Shown here piece after piece: positions 31,184-40,552 of a DNA stretch of 46,093 bases. The notes under the pieces were generated by a model. That model ran no database searches. It worked only from the letters and a program-made list of their open reading frames with translations, and was not told the DNA's origin. Every line of letters begins with the position of its first letter. The stretch's first letter is position 1. The translations under genes and the position numbers were made by a program. Origin of the DNA: Pseudomonadota bacterium (GTDB lineage: Bacteria; Pseudomonadota; Gammaproteobacteria; Burkholderiales; Burkholderiaceae_F); the NCBI GenBank assembly GCA_021825945.1, contig JAKAFN010000012.1, positions 1 through 46,093 of the forward strand, read 5' to 3'.

Positions 31184-33262
31184 ATGCGCAACATCCGCTT
31201 CCGCCGCGCGGTCACCGCGGGCGCCCTCGTACCGTTTGCCTGGGGGCCGTTCGCCGCCCTTCCGGCGCACGCCGATTCCTCCGATTACGACACCCGCACG
31301 CCGATCCGGCACGTCATCGTCATCATCGGGGAAAACCGTTCGTTCGATCACATATTCGCCACCTACGAGCCGGTCCGAAAGGACGAGCGGGTCCGCAACC
31401 TGCTCTCGGAGGGCATCGTCGACACCAATGGCCACCCCGGCCCCAACTATGCGATGGCCATACAAAAATCGGCGGTGGACACCTATCCCTCGCCGTACGC
31501 GGCCAGCCCTGGCCAGACGATGCCGTATGCCACCCTGCCGCCCCCCCTCGCGGGCGGTCCGACCAAACCGTATTTCCCCGCCGGGATGTCCGCATCCGCA
31601 CTCGCGGCCTACGAAAACGGGTTGCCTGACGACTACCTGCAATACATGACCACCGGCGGTACCGGCCTTGCCAAAGGCACGCCCGATACCCGTATTCCGG
31701 GTGTGAACGCACTGCCACCCGGCCCGTTCCAACTGACTTCGTCGACCTTGCCGTATGACGCCTATACCGCGAGCCCGGTGCACCGGTTGTTCCAGATGTG
31801 GCAGGAACTCGACTGCAATGCGCGAACCATCACACCCGACAACCCCAGCGGCTGCCGCAACGACCTGTTTCCGTGGGTCGAAGTGACCGTCGGCGCCGGC
31901 GCCAACGGCAAACCCCGCCCCGCGAACTACAGCGACGCAACGACCGGAGAAGGTGCGACGTCGATGGGCTTCTACAATGTCCAGGAAGGCGACGCGCCAT
32001 ACTTGAAGTACCTCGCCGACCACTACGCGATGAGTGACAACTACCACCAGGGCGTGGTCGGGGGTACCGGAGCCAACCACATCATGCTCGGCACCGGCGA
32101 TGTCCTGTGGTTCTCCGACGGGCACGGCAACCCCGCGACGCCGCCGAACCATGTCATGGTGGCGCGCGGCACAGCCAATGCGGGCATCGTCGCGGAAATC
32201 GAGAACCCAAACCCGGCGCCCGGCACCAACAACTGGTACCGCGAAGATGGCTACGGTGGCGGTTCGTATGGCTCTCCATCGTATGGCGGCGGCTCCTACG
32301 TCAACTGCTCGGACCCGAACCAGCCCGGCGTCGCGTCGGTGCTGCACTACCTCGCGTCGCTTGCGCATCCGGTCAAACCCAACTGCGAACCCGGGCACTA
32401 CTATCTCGTCAACAACTACAACCCCGGATACTTCGGCAACGGCAACGACGCATACACCGACCGGAACAACGACAACACGGTTTTCACGGCTCCGCCGTCG
32501 AACCTGCGCCACATCGGCGACGCGCTTTCCGCCAAGGGAATTTCGTTCGCATACTTCGGTGATCAGTGGAACCAATATGTGCCGGATCCGTACCAGCGCA
32601 AGTGGGGATCGACCGACAACTACTGCACCATCTGCAACTTCTTCCAGTACACGTCATCGATCATGACCGACGCCCATGCGCGCGCCGAGCACCTCAAGGA
32701 CACCCTGGACCTGTATGCGGACATCGCCAACGGCAACCTTCCGGCGGTTTCGTTCGTCAAACCGAGCGGAATCGTCGACGGGCATCCGGCATCGTCGAAA
32801 CTCGATCTCTTCGAGGGGTTCGTAAAGAAGATCGTCGATGGCGTGCGTGCCAACCCGGCGCTGTGGAAAGACACGGCAATCTTCGTAACCTTCGACGAAG
32901 GCGGCGGCTACTACGATTCAGGCTACGTGCAACCGCTCGATTTCTTCGGGGACGGCACGCGAGTTCCGTTCCTCGTGGTATCCCGCTACACGCGCGCGGG
33001 TCATATCTCGCACGATTACGCCGACCATGCGTCGATCCTGAAATTCATCGAACGCAACTGGCGGTTGCACCCGCTGACCAACCGCAGCCGTGACAATCTG
33101 CCGGATCCGCAATACGGACGAAACCCCTACGTTCCGTCCAACGGACCGGCAATCGGCGACCTGTTCGACCTCTTTACGTTCCATCGGGACGATCGTGGCG
33201 TCGACCGCGGCGACGACCGTTCTACGAGCGAGACGGTGGCCCAGGCCGACGACGGTCGATAA
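31184..33262 (+). CDS. Secreted AcpA/phospholipase C-family phosphoesterase
   Basis: Exported metal-dependent phosphoesterase of 692 residues (PF04185 type: acid phosphatase AcpA, phospholipase C). It has a signal peptide with a basic N-terminus (RNIRFRR) and cleavage near PAHA (about residue 30). The first catalytic motif is ENRSFDH at residues 50-56. Later conserved parts are DNYHQGVVGGTGANH (around 285), SFVKPSG and the C-terminal TFDEGGGYYDSG plus DYADHASILKFIERNW motifs. A central Gly/Tyr/Ser-rich low-complexity loop lies around residues 355-370. RBS AGGAG precedes ATG 31184. The substrate could be phosphomonoesters or phospholipids. The gene stands alone. Confidence 0.9.
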   Translation: MRNIRFRRAVTAGALVPFAWGPFAALPAHADSSDYDTRTPIRHVIVIIGENRSFDHIFATYEPVRKDERVRNLLSEGIVDTNGHPGPNYAMAIQKSAVDTYPSPYAASPGQTMPYATLPPPLAGGPTKPYFPAGMSASALAAYENGLPDDYLQYMTTGGTGLAKGTPDTRIPGVNALPPGPFQLTSSTLPYDAYTASPVHRLFQMWQELDCNARTITPDNPSGCRNDLFPWVEVTVGAGANGKPRPANYSDATTGEGATSMGFYNVQEGDAPYLKYLADHYAMSDNYHQGVVGGTGANHIMLGTGDVLWFSDGHGNPATPPNHVMVARGTANAGIVAEIENPNPAPGTNNWYREDGYGGGSYGSPSYGGGSYVNCSDPNQPGVASVLHYLASLAHPVKPNCEPGHYYLVNNYNPGYFGNGNDAYTDRNNDNTVFTAPPSNLRHIGDALSAKGISFAYFGDQWNQYVPDPYQRKWGSTDNYCTICNFFQYTSSIMTDAHARAEHLKDTLDLYADIANGNLPAVSFVKPSGIVDGHPASSKLDLFEGFVKKIVDGVRANPALWKDTAIFVTFDEGGGYYDSGYVQPLDFFGDGTRVPFLVVSRYTRAGHISHDYADHASILKFIERNWRLHPLTNRSRDNLPDPQYGRNPYVPSNGPAIGDLFDLFTFHRDDRGVDRGDDRSTSETVAQADDGR

Positions 33263-33274
33263 GGCTCCCCGATC

Positions 33275-33330
33275 CGGTCATACGTCATGACCGAGGCGTC
33301 CCGTCCCGGGCTCCCCGGCGCCGGGACGCC
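33275..33330 (+). other. Two tandem hairpins after the phosphoesterase gene
   Basis: Hairpin 1 is CGGTCAT/ATGACCG (33275-33293). Hairpin 2 is GGCGTCCCG/CGGGACGCC (33295-33303, 33322-33330). Neither is followed by a T-run. They may protect or end the upstream message. The rest of the 155-base gap to the kinase gene shows nothing clear. Confidence 0.45.
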
Positions 33331-33417
33331 GTCACGCTCCGAGCGTGGGCACGGCTACACTTCCATCATGACCCGTCCTTGCGACGATGGGTTCCTCGAC
33401 TCACCGGACAACACGCG

Positions 33418-34692
33418 ATGACCAACCCGCTCGCCGTCGGCCTGGACTTCGGTACCAGCGGCGCGCGCTGCTGCGTGATCGAAGCGGGACCATCGCCATC
33501 GATCCTGTTTTCATCGCGACATGCGTTTGCCGCCCCCCGCACCCAGACGCCGCAGCATTGGTCCGATGCCCTCGCCGAGCTGCTCGTCGCAATTCCGCTG
33601 TCCTTGCGCGCGCGTCTGGAGCACGCCGCGATCTGCGCGACCTCGGGAACCGTCCTGTTCGCGGATCGAGATCTGCAACCTGTGGGGCCCGCGCTGCCCT
33701 ATTTCGACGACCGCGCCGAGCCGATCGCGCAGGGCCTGCGACCGCAGTTCCCGCCGCCGGCCCAGATCGACGCGCTGGCCCGTTTGGCGTGGCTGTGGCA
33801 GGAACTCGCACGACATGCGCTGGCCGGGCGGGTCGCCCACGCAATGCACCAGGCCGACTGGATCGCCGCCCGGTTGCTGCGGCGGGCGCCGGCGACGGAT
33901 TGGCACAATGCCCTGAAATCCGGCGCCGACGTCGCCGTCGGCGAATGGCCCGCCGCAATCCGAAGCCTGCCCTTCGCCACGCGACTTCCGTCCATCGTCG
34001 CGCCCGGCGCCGACCTGGGGCCGATCGCCCCCGCGGCGGCGCGATACTTCGGCCTGCCCGCCACGCTGCGCATCCACGCCGGCACCACCGATGCCAACGC
34101 CGCCTTCCTCGCCACCGGCGCGCACCGTCCCGGGCAGGCCGTCACCAGCCTCGGCAGCACGCTGTCGCTCAAACTGCTCTCCACCCGCCGGGTCGCAGCG
34201 CCGGCCTTCGGGGTCTACAGCCACCGCTGGGGCGATCTCTGGTTGGCGAGCGGCGCAAGCAATGCCGGGGGCGCCGCATTGCGAGCGCTGTTTTCCGATG
34301 CCGAGATCGCGGCGCTCAGCGCCCGCATCGACCCCGAAACCGATAGCGCCCTCGACCTCTACCCGCTGCCGGCGCGGGGCGAACGCTTTCCCGTCAACGA
34401 CCCGGAGATGGCGCCCCGACTTACGCCGCGACCCGCCGACGACGCCGCCTATCTCCATGCCTTGCTGCAGGGACTGGCGCGCATCGAGGCCGCAGGGTAC
34501 TCCCGCCTAGTGGATCTCGGCGCCACCCCGGTCACCGAAATTCTCAGCGCCGGCGGCGGGGCGCGCAATCCGGTCTACACCCGGCTGCGAGCCCGCGCTG
34601 CGGGCCTTCCCGTGCGACCGGCCGCCTGCACCGAAGCGTCGTACGGCGCCGCCTGCCTGGCCTCGCATGCCTCGGTAAAATGCGCCGGATGA
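33418..34692 (+). CDS. FGGY-family carbohydrate kinase
   Basis: Sugar kinase of 424 residues of the actin-like ATPase superfamily. The N-terminal phosphate-1 motif is GLDFGTSGARCCVIE. The substrate region has LPYFDDRAEP, and the C-terminal half has AGTTDANAAFLATG, TSLGSTLSLKLL and the adenosine motif ILSAGGGARNPVYTRLRARAAGLPV. The spacing and the shortness of the first domain resemble the D-ribulose/xylulose kinase group found in plants and cyanobacteria more than glycerol kinase. The sugar is not determinable from sequence. The stop overlaps the permease start by four bases (ATGA). Confidence 0.85.
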   Translation: MTNPLAVGLDFGTSGARCCVIEAGPSPSILFSSRHAFAAPRTQTPQHWSDALAELLVAIPLSLRARLEHAAICATSGTVLFADRDLQPVGPALPYFDDRAEPIAQGLRPQFPPPAQIDALARLAWLWQELARHALAGRVAHAMHQADWIAARLLRRAPATDWHNALKSGADVAVGEWPAAIRSLPFATRLPSIVAPGADLGPIAPAAARYFGLPATLRIHAGTTDANAAFLATGAHRPGQAVTSLGSTLSLKLLSTRRVAAPAFGVYSHRWGDLWLASGASNAGGAALRALFSDAEIAALSARIDPETDSALDLYPLPARGERFPVNDPEMAPRLTPRPADDAAYLHALLQGLARIEAAGYSRLVDLGATPVTEILSAGGGARNPVYTRLRARAAGLPVRPAACTEASYGAACLASHASVKCAG

Positions 34693-35768
34693 GCACGCCG
34701 CAAGACGACACGACCCTCCCCTCCGCCGGTATCCACCCGGCCCTGCGCTGGATCACGTTTCTCGGCCTGGTCGTCATTGGACTTTTCTATGTGAAGTGGT
34801 TCCCCTACTACCAGCGTGCGTTTTTCGCCGCGGCCCACCATTCGATCGGCTCGTCGATCCTGACCGGATCCGCGGCGACCCCCCCCGCTCCTTCGCTACA
34901 CGCCGCACTCGACTATGCGCGAAGCTATGCGAAAGCGATCTGGAAGGCCCTGGTGCTCGGGTTGCTGGTCGGTTCCGCGATCCAGGTCCTGATCCCATCG
35001 CAATCGATCGCCCGTGCGCTCGGAGCGTCCCGCTTTCGCAGCATTGTGACGGCGGGCCTGCTGGCAGTCCCCGGCATGATGTGCACCTGTTGTGCCGCGC
35101 CCGTGGTCACGGGGCTGCGCGCACGTTGCGCCGCACCCGGCGCGGCGATCGCGTTCTGGATCGGCAACCCGATGCTCAATCCGGCGACCCTGGTGTTCAT
35201 GGGCTTCGTGCTCGGGTGGCAATGGAGCCTGTTGCGCATCGCATTCGGCCTACTGATGGTCTTCGGCATCGGTCATCTCGTCAACCGCCTGAGCGGCACG
35301 ACGACGCCCGCCCTGGCGACGCCGGCGCCCGACGACGCCGACGTGGGGAATCGCGGAACCGGCAGCCTGTTCGCGCAATGGGGAACGGTCGCCCTCCGGA
35401 TGACCATCCGGCTGGTGCCGGAGTACGCAGTGCTGGTCGTCCTGCTCGGGGCGGTACGCGCCTGGATCTTCCCCCACCTCGACCATGGAATCGGCAACGA
35501 TCTGACGTGGATCGTCGCCTTCGCCGCCGCCGGTGCGCTGTTCGTGATCCCGACCGCGGGCGAAGTGCCGATCGTCCAGGCGATGCTGTTGCTCGGTGTC
35601 GGCGTCGGCCCGGCGGCGGCGCTGCTGGTCACCCTGCCGGCGATCAGCGCCCCGTCCCTGGCCATGCTCGTGCGCTCGTTTCCGGTGCGCGTGCTGACGC
35701 TCGTCGCCGCCTCGGTCTTCGCGCTCGGCGTGCTCGCCGGGTTCCTGGCGTTGGCGCTGCGCGTCTGA
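34689..35768 (+). CDS. ArsP_1/DUF318-family permease
   Basis: Membrane protein of 359 residues with about eight to ten hydrophobic segments in two halves. Motif PGMMCTCCAAPVVTGLR (around residue 115) and GNPMLNPATLVF follow the family pattern of a Cys-Pro-rich helix and a second NP motif; the second half has IPTAGEVPIVQAML and LPAISAPSLAML. Some relatives (ArsP) export trivalent organoarsenicals through conserved cysteines; others have no known substrate. Three Cys close together in MCTCCA could bind a soft metal or metalloid. It is translationally coupled to a sugar kinase, an unexpected partner. Confidence 0.8.
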   Translation: MSTPQDDTTLPSAGIHPALRWITFLGLVVIGLFYVKWFPYYQRAFFAAAHHSIGSSILTGSAATPPAPSLHAALDYARSYAKAIWKALVLGLLVGSAIQVLIPSQSIARALGASRFRSIVTAGLLAVPGMMCTCCAAPVVTGLRARCAAPGAAIAFWIGNPMLNPATLVFMGFVLGWQWSLLRIAFGLLMVFGIGHLVNRLSGTTTPALATPAPDDADVGNRGTGSLFAQWGTVALRMTIRLVPEYAVLVVLLGAVRAWIFPHLDHGIGNDLTWIVAFAAAGALFVIPTAGEVPIVQAMLLLGVGVGPAAALLVTLPAISAPSLAMLVRSFPVRVLTLVAASVFALGVLAGFLALALRV

Positions 35769-35779
35769 CGACGCAGATC

Positions 35780-35799
35780 CCGGCCGCATGCGCGGCCGG
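35780..35799. terminator. Hairpin between convergent permease and efflux genes
   Basis: CCGGCCGC/GCGGCCGG (eight-base stem, ATGC loop) in the 36-base gap between the permease gene and the outer-membrane factor gene. It may serve both strands; there is no T-run. Confidence 0.45.
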
Positions 35800-35804
35800 T
35801 GCAA

Positions 35805-37208
35805 TCAGGGCTGCAATCCCGTCCAACCGCCACCGAGGTCACCGATCAGCGCCACGGTGTCGAGCAAACGCTGCTGGTGCACCGTGAGCGCGCTCTGCTC
35901 GTCGCCGAACTGGGTCGTCAACGCGATCGCCACCGTGGTGTAGTCCACGGTTCCGGCCTCGAGTTCGTGGAGCGCGATTTCCGAACCGCGCGTGGCGTCG
36001 CGCACGGCGATCGCCAAGGCATCGGCCTGGCGGGCGAGGATGCGCAACCCGGCCAGATCATTTTCGACACTCTGCAGCGCACCCAAGACCGTGTTGCGAT
36101 AGTTCGCCACGGTCGCCCGATATCCCGCGCGCGCCAGGGCAACCTCAGCGAGGTTCTGACCGCCGTTGAACGCCAACTCGCTGGCGTTGGCGCCGAGGGA
36201 CCAGGCCCGATTTCCTGCCTGCAGCAGTCCCGCCAGCGGCGAAACGCCGTAGCTGCCGAGGAGCGTAACGGTGGGGTAATAGGCCGCGGTGGCGACCCCG
36301 ATCGCAGCATTGGCGGCCGCCATCTGCCGCTCCGCCGCCGCAACGTCGGGGCGGCGCTGCAGCAATGTCGACGGCAGACCCGCGCCCACGGTGGGCAAAA
36401 ACGGCAGGCCGCGACGGCGCGCGATCACGAGGTCCTCCGGATTCTTCCCAACGAGGACGGCAATCGCGTGCGCATACTGGGCACGCACCACACCAAGCGC
36501 GATCAAGCTGGCGCGCGCGTTGTCGAGCTGCGTCTGCGCGGCAACGACCTGGGACGGCGCCACGGTGCCCGCCTGGTCCTGCTCGGCGACGACTTGGAGA
36601 AACCGGCGATATGCGATCACCGTCCGCTGCAGTAGGTCGGTATCCGCATCGACGACCCGCAGGTCGATCACCGCCTCGGCCAGCGCGATCTGTTCGGACA
36701 GGGTCGCATTGGCGAGCAACGCCTCGTCGGATTGCGCCGTCGCCCGGCTCTCCTCGATCTGCCTGCGGATCTGGCCCCAGATGTCAGGCGTCCAGCTTAC
36801 ATTGGCGGCAGCGCCGCCGACGGTGCCGAGCTGCCCCGGAATACCGGACGATGCCGGCGTGTTCTGCCGAGTCTGCTGCCCGGTGACCGTCAGGATCGGG
36901 AACAGGCCGGCCTGCGCGATGCGCAGATTGGCCAATGCCTGCTCATAGCTGGCGTAGCTCTGCTGCACCGTCTGGTTCGATACGGCCACCAGCGGTTCGA
37001 GTTCATCCAGCAGCGGGTCGCCGAACGCACGCCACCAGCGCCCCTTCGCCTGCGCCGCCGCCGGTTGGGCTCGCGTCCAACCGGGCTGTTCCTTCCACGC
37101 CGGCGGCATGTCGACCGCCGGACGGTGATAGTCGGGCCCGACCATGCAGCCGGCAAGCAGCATCGCGCAAGCGAGCGGCAGCGCGCGCCGGGTCATTGTC
37201 TTCATCAT
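35805..37208 (-). CDS. NodT/OprM-family outer membrane factor of the Mdt-type RND pump
   Basis: Outer-membrane channel lipoprotein of 467 residues. The signal peptide ends in lipobox LLAGC (Cys21). Family features are VGPDYHRPAVDMPPAW after the Cys, the WWRAFGDPLLDELEPL block, LVGKNPEDL, and the second repeat start LLQRRPDVAAAERQMAAANAAIG. ATG 37208 overlaps the mdtC stop (ATGA), with a second ATG at 37205. It is the last gene of the mdtABC-OMF operon and should form the exit duct for MdtABC. Confidence 0.93.
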   Translation of the reverse strand: MMKTMTRRALPLACAMLLAGCMVGPDYHRPAVDMPPAWKEQPGWTRAQPAAAQAKGRWWRAFGDPLLDELEPLVAVSNQTVQQSYASYEQALANLRIAQAGLFPILTVTGQQTRQNTPASSGIPGQLGTVGGAAANVSWTPDIWGQIRRQIEESRATAQSDEALLANATLSEQIALAEAVIDLRVVDADTDLLQRTVIAYRRFLQVVAEQDQAGTVAPSQVVAAQTQLDNARASLIALGVVRAQYAHAIAVLVGKNPEDLVIARRRGLPFLPTVGAGLPSTLLQRRPDVAAAERQMAAANAAIGVATAAYYPTVTLLGSYGVSPLAGLLQAGNRAWSLGANASELAFNGGQNLAEVALARAGYRATVANYRNTVLGALQSVENDLAGLRILARQADALAIAVRDATRGSEIALHELEAGTVDYTTVAIALTTQFGDEQSALTVHQQRLLDTVALIGDLGGGWTGLQP

Positions 37209-40200
37209 GATGCGCTTTCCTTGGAACGCCGATTCCACGGCAAGCCTGCGGCCCACCGCGCCAAGCGCGCCCGCGCCCGGTCGAGGAACAGGTAGATCAC
37301 CGGCGTCGTGTACAGGGTGAAGATCTGACTGAACAACAGCCCCCCGACGACCGTGATACCAAGGGGCTGACGCAGCGAGGCGCCCTGACCGATGCCGATG
37401 GCCATCGGCGTCGCGCCGAGGACCGCGGCCGCCGTGGTCATGACGATCGGCCGCAGGCGGATCAACGCCGCTTCATGGATCGCGCTGCGCGCATCCATTC
37501 CGGCGCTGCGCTGCAATTCGATCGCGACGTCGACCATCATGATGCCGTTCTTCTTGACGATGCCGATCAACAGGATGATGCCGATCATCGCGATGACCGA
37601 AAACGGCGTGTTGAATACCAGCAACGCCAAGGTCGCGCCGATTCCCGCCGATGGTAGAGTTGAAAGAATCGTGATCGGATGGATCGTATTTTCGTAGAGA
37701 ATCCCAAGAACGAAGTACACGATCCCGAGCGCCGCCAGAATGAGCAGCGGCACGGTGAGCATGGATTGCTTGTACGCCCGCGCCGCGCCGGCAAAGCCGC
37801 CGTGGATCGACAAGGGCATGCGGATGGCGCGTTCCGCGTCCTCGATCGCCGTCGAGGCCGCACTCAGCGATCCGCCCTTGGGCAGATTGAACGAGATCGT
37901 TCCCGCGACCATGCCGTCCTGGTGATTGACCTGCGTTGCCGTATGGTCGTTCTTCCACGTCACCAGCGCCGGCAGCAGAACCATGGTCTCCGCCGCCGTA
38001 CTGTCGGGGCTGCCGCTGGAGCTTCCGCCCCGTCCGTTCGAGATCGCATTGATCAGTTGGTTGGCTTCGGCATCGGCGTTGCGCGCATTGGTCGCAAGCG
38101 GGCTCCCGGCCGGTGCGGCGGCCGCTTGTCGCACGGGAACCCCGCTGATGGTGTTGCCGTGCATCTGCGTCTGTTGTGGGCCTCGCGGATTTCCCGCCGC
38201 CGTGCTCAGTTCGATATGTTCCATTTGGTGCGGGAACTGCCAATAGCGCGGCGCCACTTCCATCACGACGAAATATTGGTTGAGCGGATTGAAGATCGTC
38301 GAGACCGTACGCTGGCCGAAGGCGTCATACAGCGTGTTGTCGATCTGGTTGGGATCGAATCCGTACCGCTTGATCTTGGCGCGGTCCATATCGATATACG
38401 TCTCCAGGCCGCGCTGCTGGAGGTCCGAATTGACATCGCGAATCGCGTTCGGATATTTCGAGAGTTCCGCAACGAGTCTGGGTGTCCAGCGGTACAGGGA
38501 TTCGCTATCGTCGCTCGTCAGCGTGTACTGATACTCCGCCGCGGCCTCGCGGCCGCCGACGTGCAGGTCCTGCTGCGCCTGCAGGTACAGGCGGGCACCC
38601 GACACCGCGTTGAGCCGAGGCCGCAGGCGGTCGACGACCTGGACCGCGCTCGCGTCCCGCTTCTCGATCGGCTTGAGGCCGATGTACACATTGGCCGTAT
38701 TCTGCGCCCCGCGCCCGCCGGTGAATCCGGCCACCGATTCCACCGCCGGATCGCTGCCGACGATGGACTGCAACTGCGCGAGTTTTTTCCGCATCGCAGG
38801 AAAGGAAATGCTCTGGTCGGCGATGATCTGGCCAATCAGGATTCCCGTGTCTTGCTCCGGAAAAAACGTCGTCGACAGCAGGCGGGCGCCGAAAAAATTC
38901 CCCACGATCAGCAGCGCCAGCACGAACATCGTCCGTCCGCCGTGATCGAGCACTGCATCGAGCGACCGGGAATAGAACCGGTGGAAATGGTCGAACGGCG
39001 TCGCAAGCCACGAGACGGATCGCGTCTTCGCCGATCTGCCCGCATCGTTGCGTAGCAGGTACGCACACATCGTCGGCGTGATCGTGAGCGAGACCAGCAG
39101 CGAGATCAGAATGGCCACGGAGAGCGTGACGGCGAACTCGTGAAACAGCAGGCCGACGAATCCGGGCATCATCAGAATCGGCAAGAACACGGCGACCAGG
39201 GAAAGGCTCATCGACACGACCGTGAATCCGACTTCGCGTGCACCACGTAGCGCCGCCTCCCGAGGTTCCATTCCGGCTTCGAGGTGGCGAACGACGTTCT
39301 CGAGGACGACGACGGCATCGTCGACGACGAATCCCGTTCCGACGGTCAATGCCATCAAAGACAGGCTATCGATGCTGTATCCGAGCAAATACATGGGACC
39401 GAAGGTCCCGATGATCGACAGGGGCAGCGCGATAGCCGGAATCAGCGTGGCACGCGGCGAAAGCAGGAACACGAACACCACGCCGACGACGAGCAGCACG
39501 GCGAGAAACAGGGTGCGTTCGGTATCCTCGACCGAAGCGCGAACGGCTACGGATCGGTCGATCGCAACGTGCATGTGGATCGTCGACGGAAGTGCAGCCT
39601 CGATCGACGGCAGGATGGACCGGATCTGGGCAACGGTATCGACGACGTTGCTTCCCGGTATGGGAAACACGATCACCAGCACCGCCGCCTTGCCGTTGTA
39701 GAGTCCGGCGTTGCGGATATTCTCGTTGGAATCGAGCACCTGCGCCACGTCGCGCAAGAACACCGGCGCGCCGTTTCGATACGCGATGACCAGATTACGA
39801 TAGGGTTCGGCCTTGCTGATCTGGTCGTTGGACAGCACTTCATAGCGCTGCTCGCCCTGATCGAGATGTCCCTTCGCACTGTCGGCGTTGGCAGCCGAGA
39901 TCGCGGCACGGACATCTTCGAGGCCAACACCGTAGCTGTTGAGCTCGTCCGGATTGAGTTCCACGCGCACCGACGGCAGGGCGCTTCCGCCAAGAACGAT
40001 CTTTCCGACGCCATCGACCTGTGACAACTCCTGCTGGATCACCGAATCGGCGGAATCATAGAGTTGCGCCTTGGTCAGCGTATCCGACGTCAGTGCGAGC
40101 ACCATGATCGGCGCCGTCGCGGGGTTGTATTCCCGATACGTCGGATTGCTGCGCAGCGTGACCGGAAGATCGGCCCGCGAGGCTTGGATCGCCGCTTCGA

Positions 40201-40552
40201 CGTCCCGCGCCGCGCCGTTGAGGTCCCGGTCGAGGTCGAACTGGGCCACCACCCGGGTACTGCCGATCGAACTCATCGACGTCAACTCATTGACGCCGGC
40301 GATCGTTCCGACACGCCGCTCGATCGGCTCGGCGACGGTCTGCGCCATCACCACGGGACTTGCGCCCGCCATTCTGGCCTGTACCACGACGACCGGAAAC
40401 TCGACGTTCGGCAGCGGGGCCACCGGCATATGCAGGAATGCCAGGATGCCCGAAATCAAAATCGCCAGCGCGAGCAGCGAGGTCGCAACGGGCCGCCGGA
40501 TGAAGATCGCCGAGAGGTTGATGTTCTTCACGCTGACGCCCGCCGCCTTCAT
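37205..40552 (-). CDS. mdtC: RND multidrug efflux subunit MdtC with extra domain insertion
   Basis: Inner-membrane RND transporter subunit of 1115 residues, closely following the E. coli MdtC pattern (RRPVATSLLALAI, the MPVAPLPNVEFPVVVVQA segment, DLDRDLNGAARDVEAAI). Proton-relay residues are present: the Asp pair in TM4 (FVVDDAVVVLENV) and the Lys pair in TM10 (IGIVKKNGIMMVD). MdtC proteins are usually about 1025 residues. The excess is a Gly/Ser/Asn/Gln-rich insertion of roughly 60-75 residues (about 783-856, bases 37985-38205) between the VVMEVAPRYW segment and the NHQDGMVAGTISFNL segment. Start and stop overlap the neighbouring genes by four bases each. MdtB and MdtC form mixed trimers. 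Confidence 0.95.
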   Translation of the reverse strand: MKAAGVSVKNINLSAIFIRRPVATSLLALAILISGILAFLHMPVAPLPNVEFPVVVVQARMAGASPVVMAQTVAEPIERRVGTIAGVNELTSMSSIGSTRVVAQFDLDRDLNGAARDVEAAIQASRADLPVTLRSNPTYREYNPATAPIMVLALTSDTLTKAQLYDSADSVIQQELSQVDGVGKIVLGGSALPSVRVELNPDELNSYGVGLEDVRAAISAANADSAKGHLDQGEQRYEVLSNDQISKAEPYRNLVIAYRNGAPVFLRDVAQVLDSNENIRNAGLYNGKAAVLVIVFPIPGSNVVDTVAQIRSILPSIEAALPSTIHMHVAIDRSVAVRASVEDTERTLFLAVLLVVGVVFVFLLSPRATLIPAIALPLSIIGTFGPMYLLGYSIDSLSLMALTVGTGFVVDDAVVVLENVVRHLEAGMEPREAALRGAREVGFTVVSMSLSLVAVFLPILMMPGFVGLLFHEFAVTLSVAILISLLVSLTITPTMCAYLLRNDAGRSAKTRSVSWLATPFDHFHRFYSRSLDAVLDHGGRTMFVLALLIVGNFFGARLLSTTFFPEQDTGILIGQIIADQSISFPAMRKKLAQLQSIVGSDPAVESVAGFTGGRGAQNTANVYIGLKPIEKRDASAVQVVDRLRPRLNAVSGARLYLQAQQDLHVGGREAAAEYQYTLTSDDSESLYRWTPRLVAELSKYPNAIRDVNSDLQQRGLETYIDMDRAKIKRYGFDPNQIDNTLYDAFGQRTVSTIFNPLNQYFVVMEVAPRYWQFPHQMEHIELSTAAGNPRGPQQTQMHGNTISGVPVRQAAAAPAGSPLATNARNADAEANQLINAISNGRGGSSSGSPDSTAAETMVLLPALVTWKNDHTATQVNHQDGMVAGTISFNLPKGGSLSAASTAIEDAERAIRMPLSIHGGFAGAARAYKQSMLTVPLLILAALGIVYFVLGILYENTIHPITILSTLPSAGIGATLALLVFNTPFSVIAMIGIILLIGIVKKNGIMMVDVAIELQRSAGMDARSAIHEAALIRLRPIVMTTAAAVLGATPMAIGIGQGASLRQPLGITVVGGLLFSQIFTLYTTPVIYLFLDRARARLARWAAGLPWNRRSKESAS

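Noticed and set aside
31136..32575. 479-codon minus-strand frame opposite the phosphoesterase
   Set aside because: Antisense shadow; the plus-strand frame carries a signal peptide and ENRSFDH motif.
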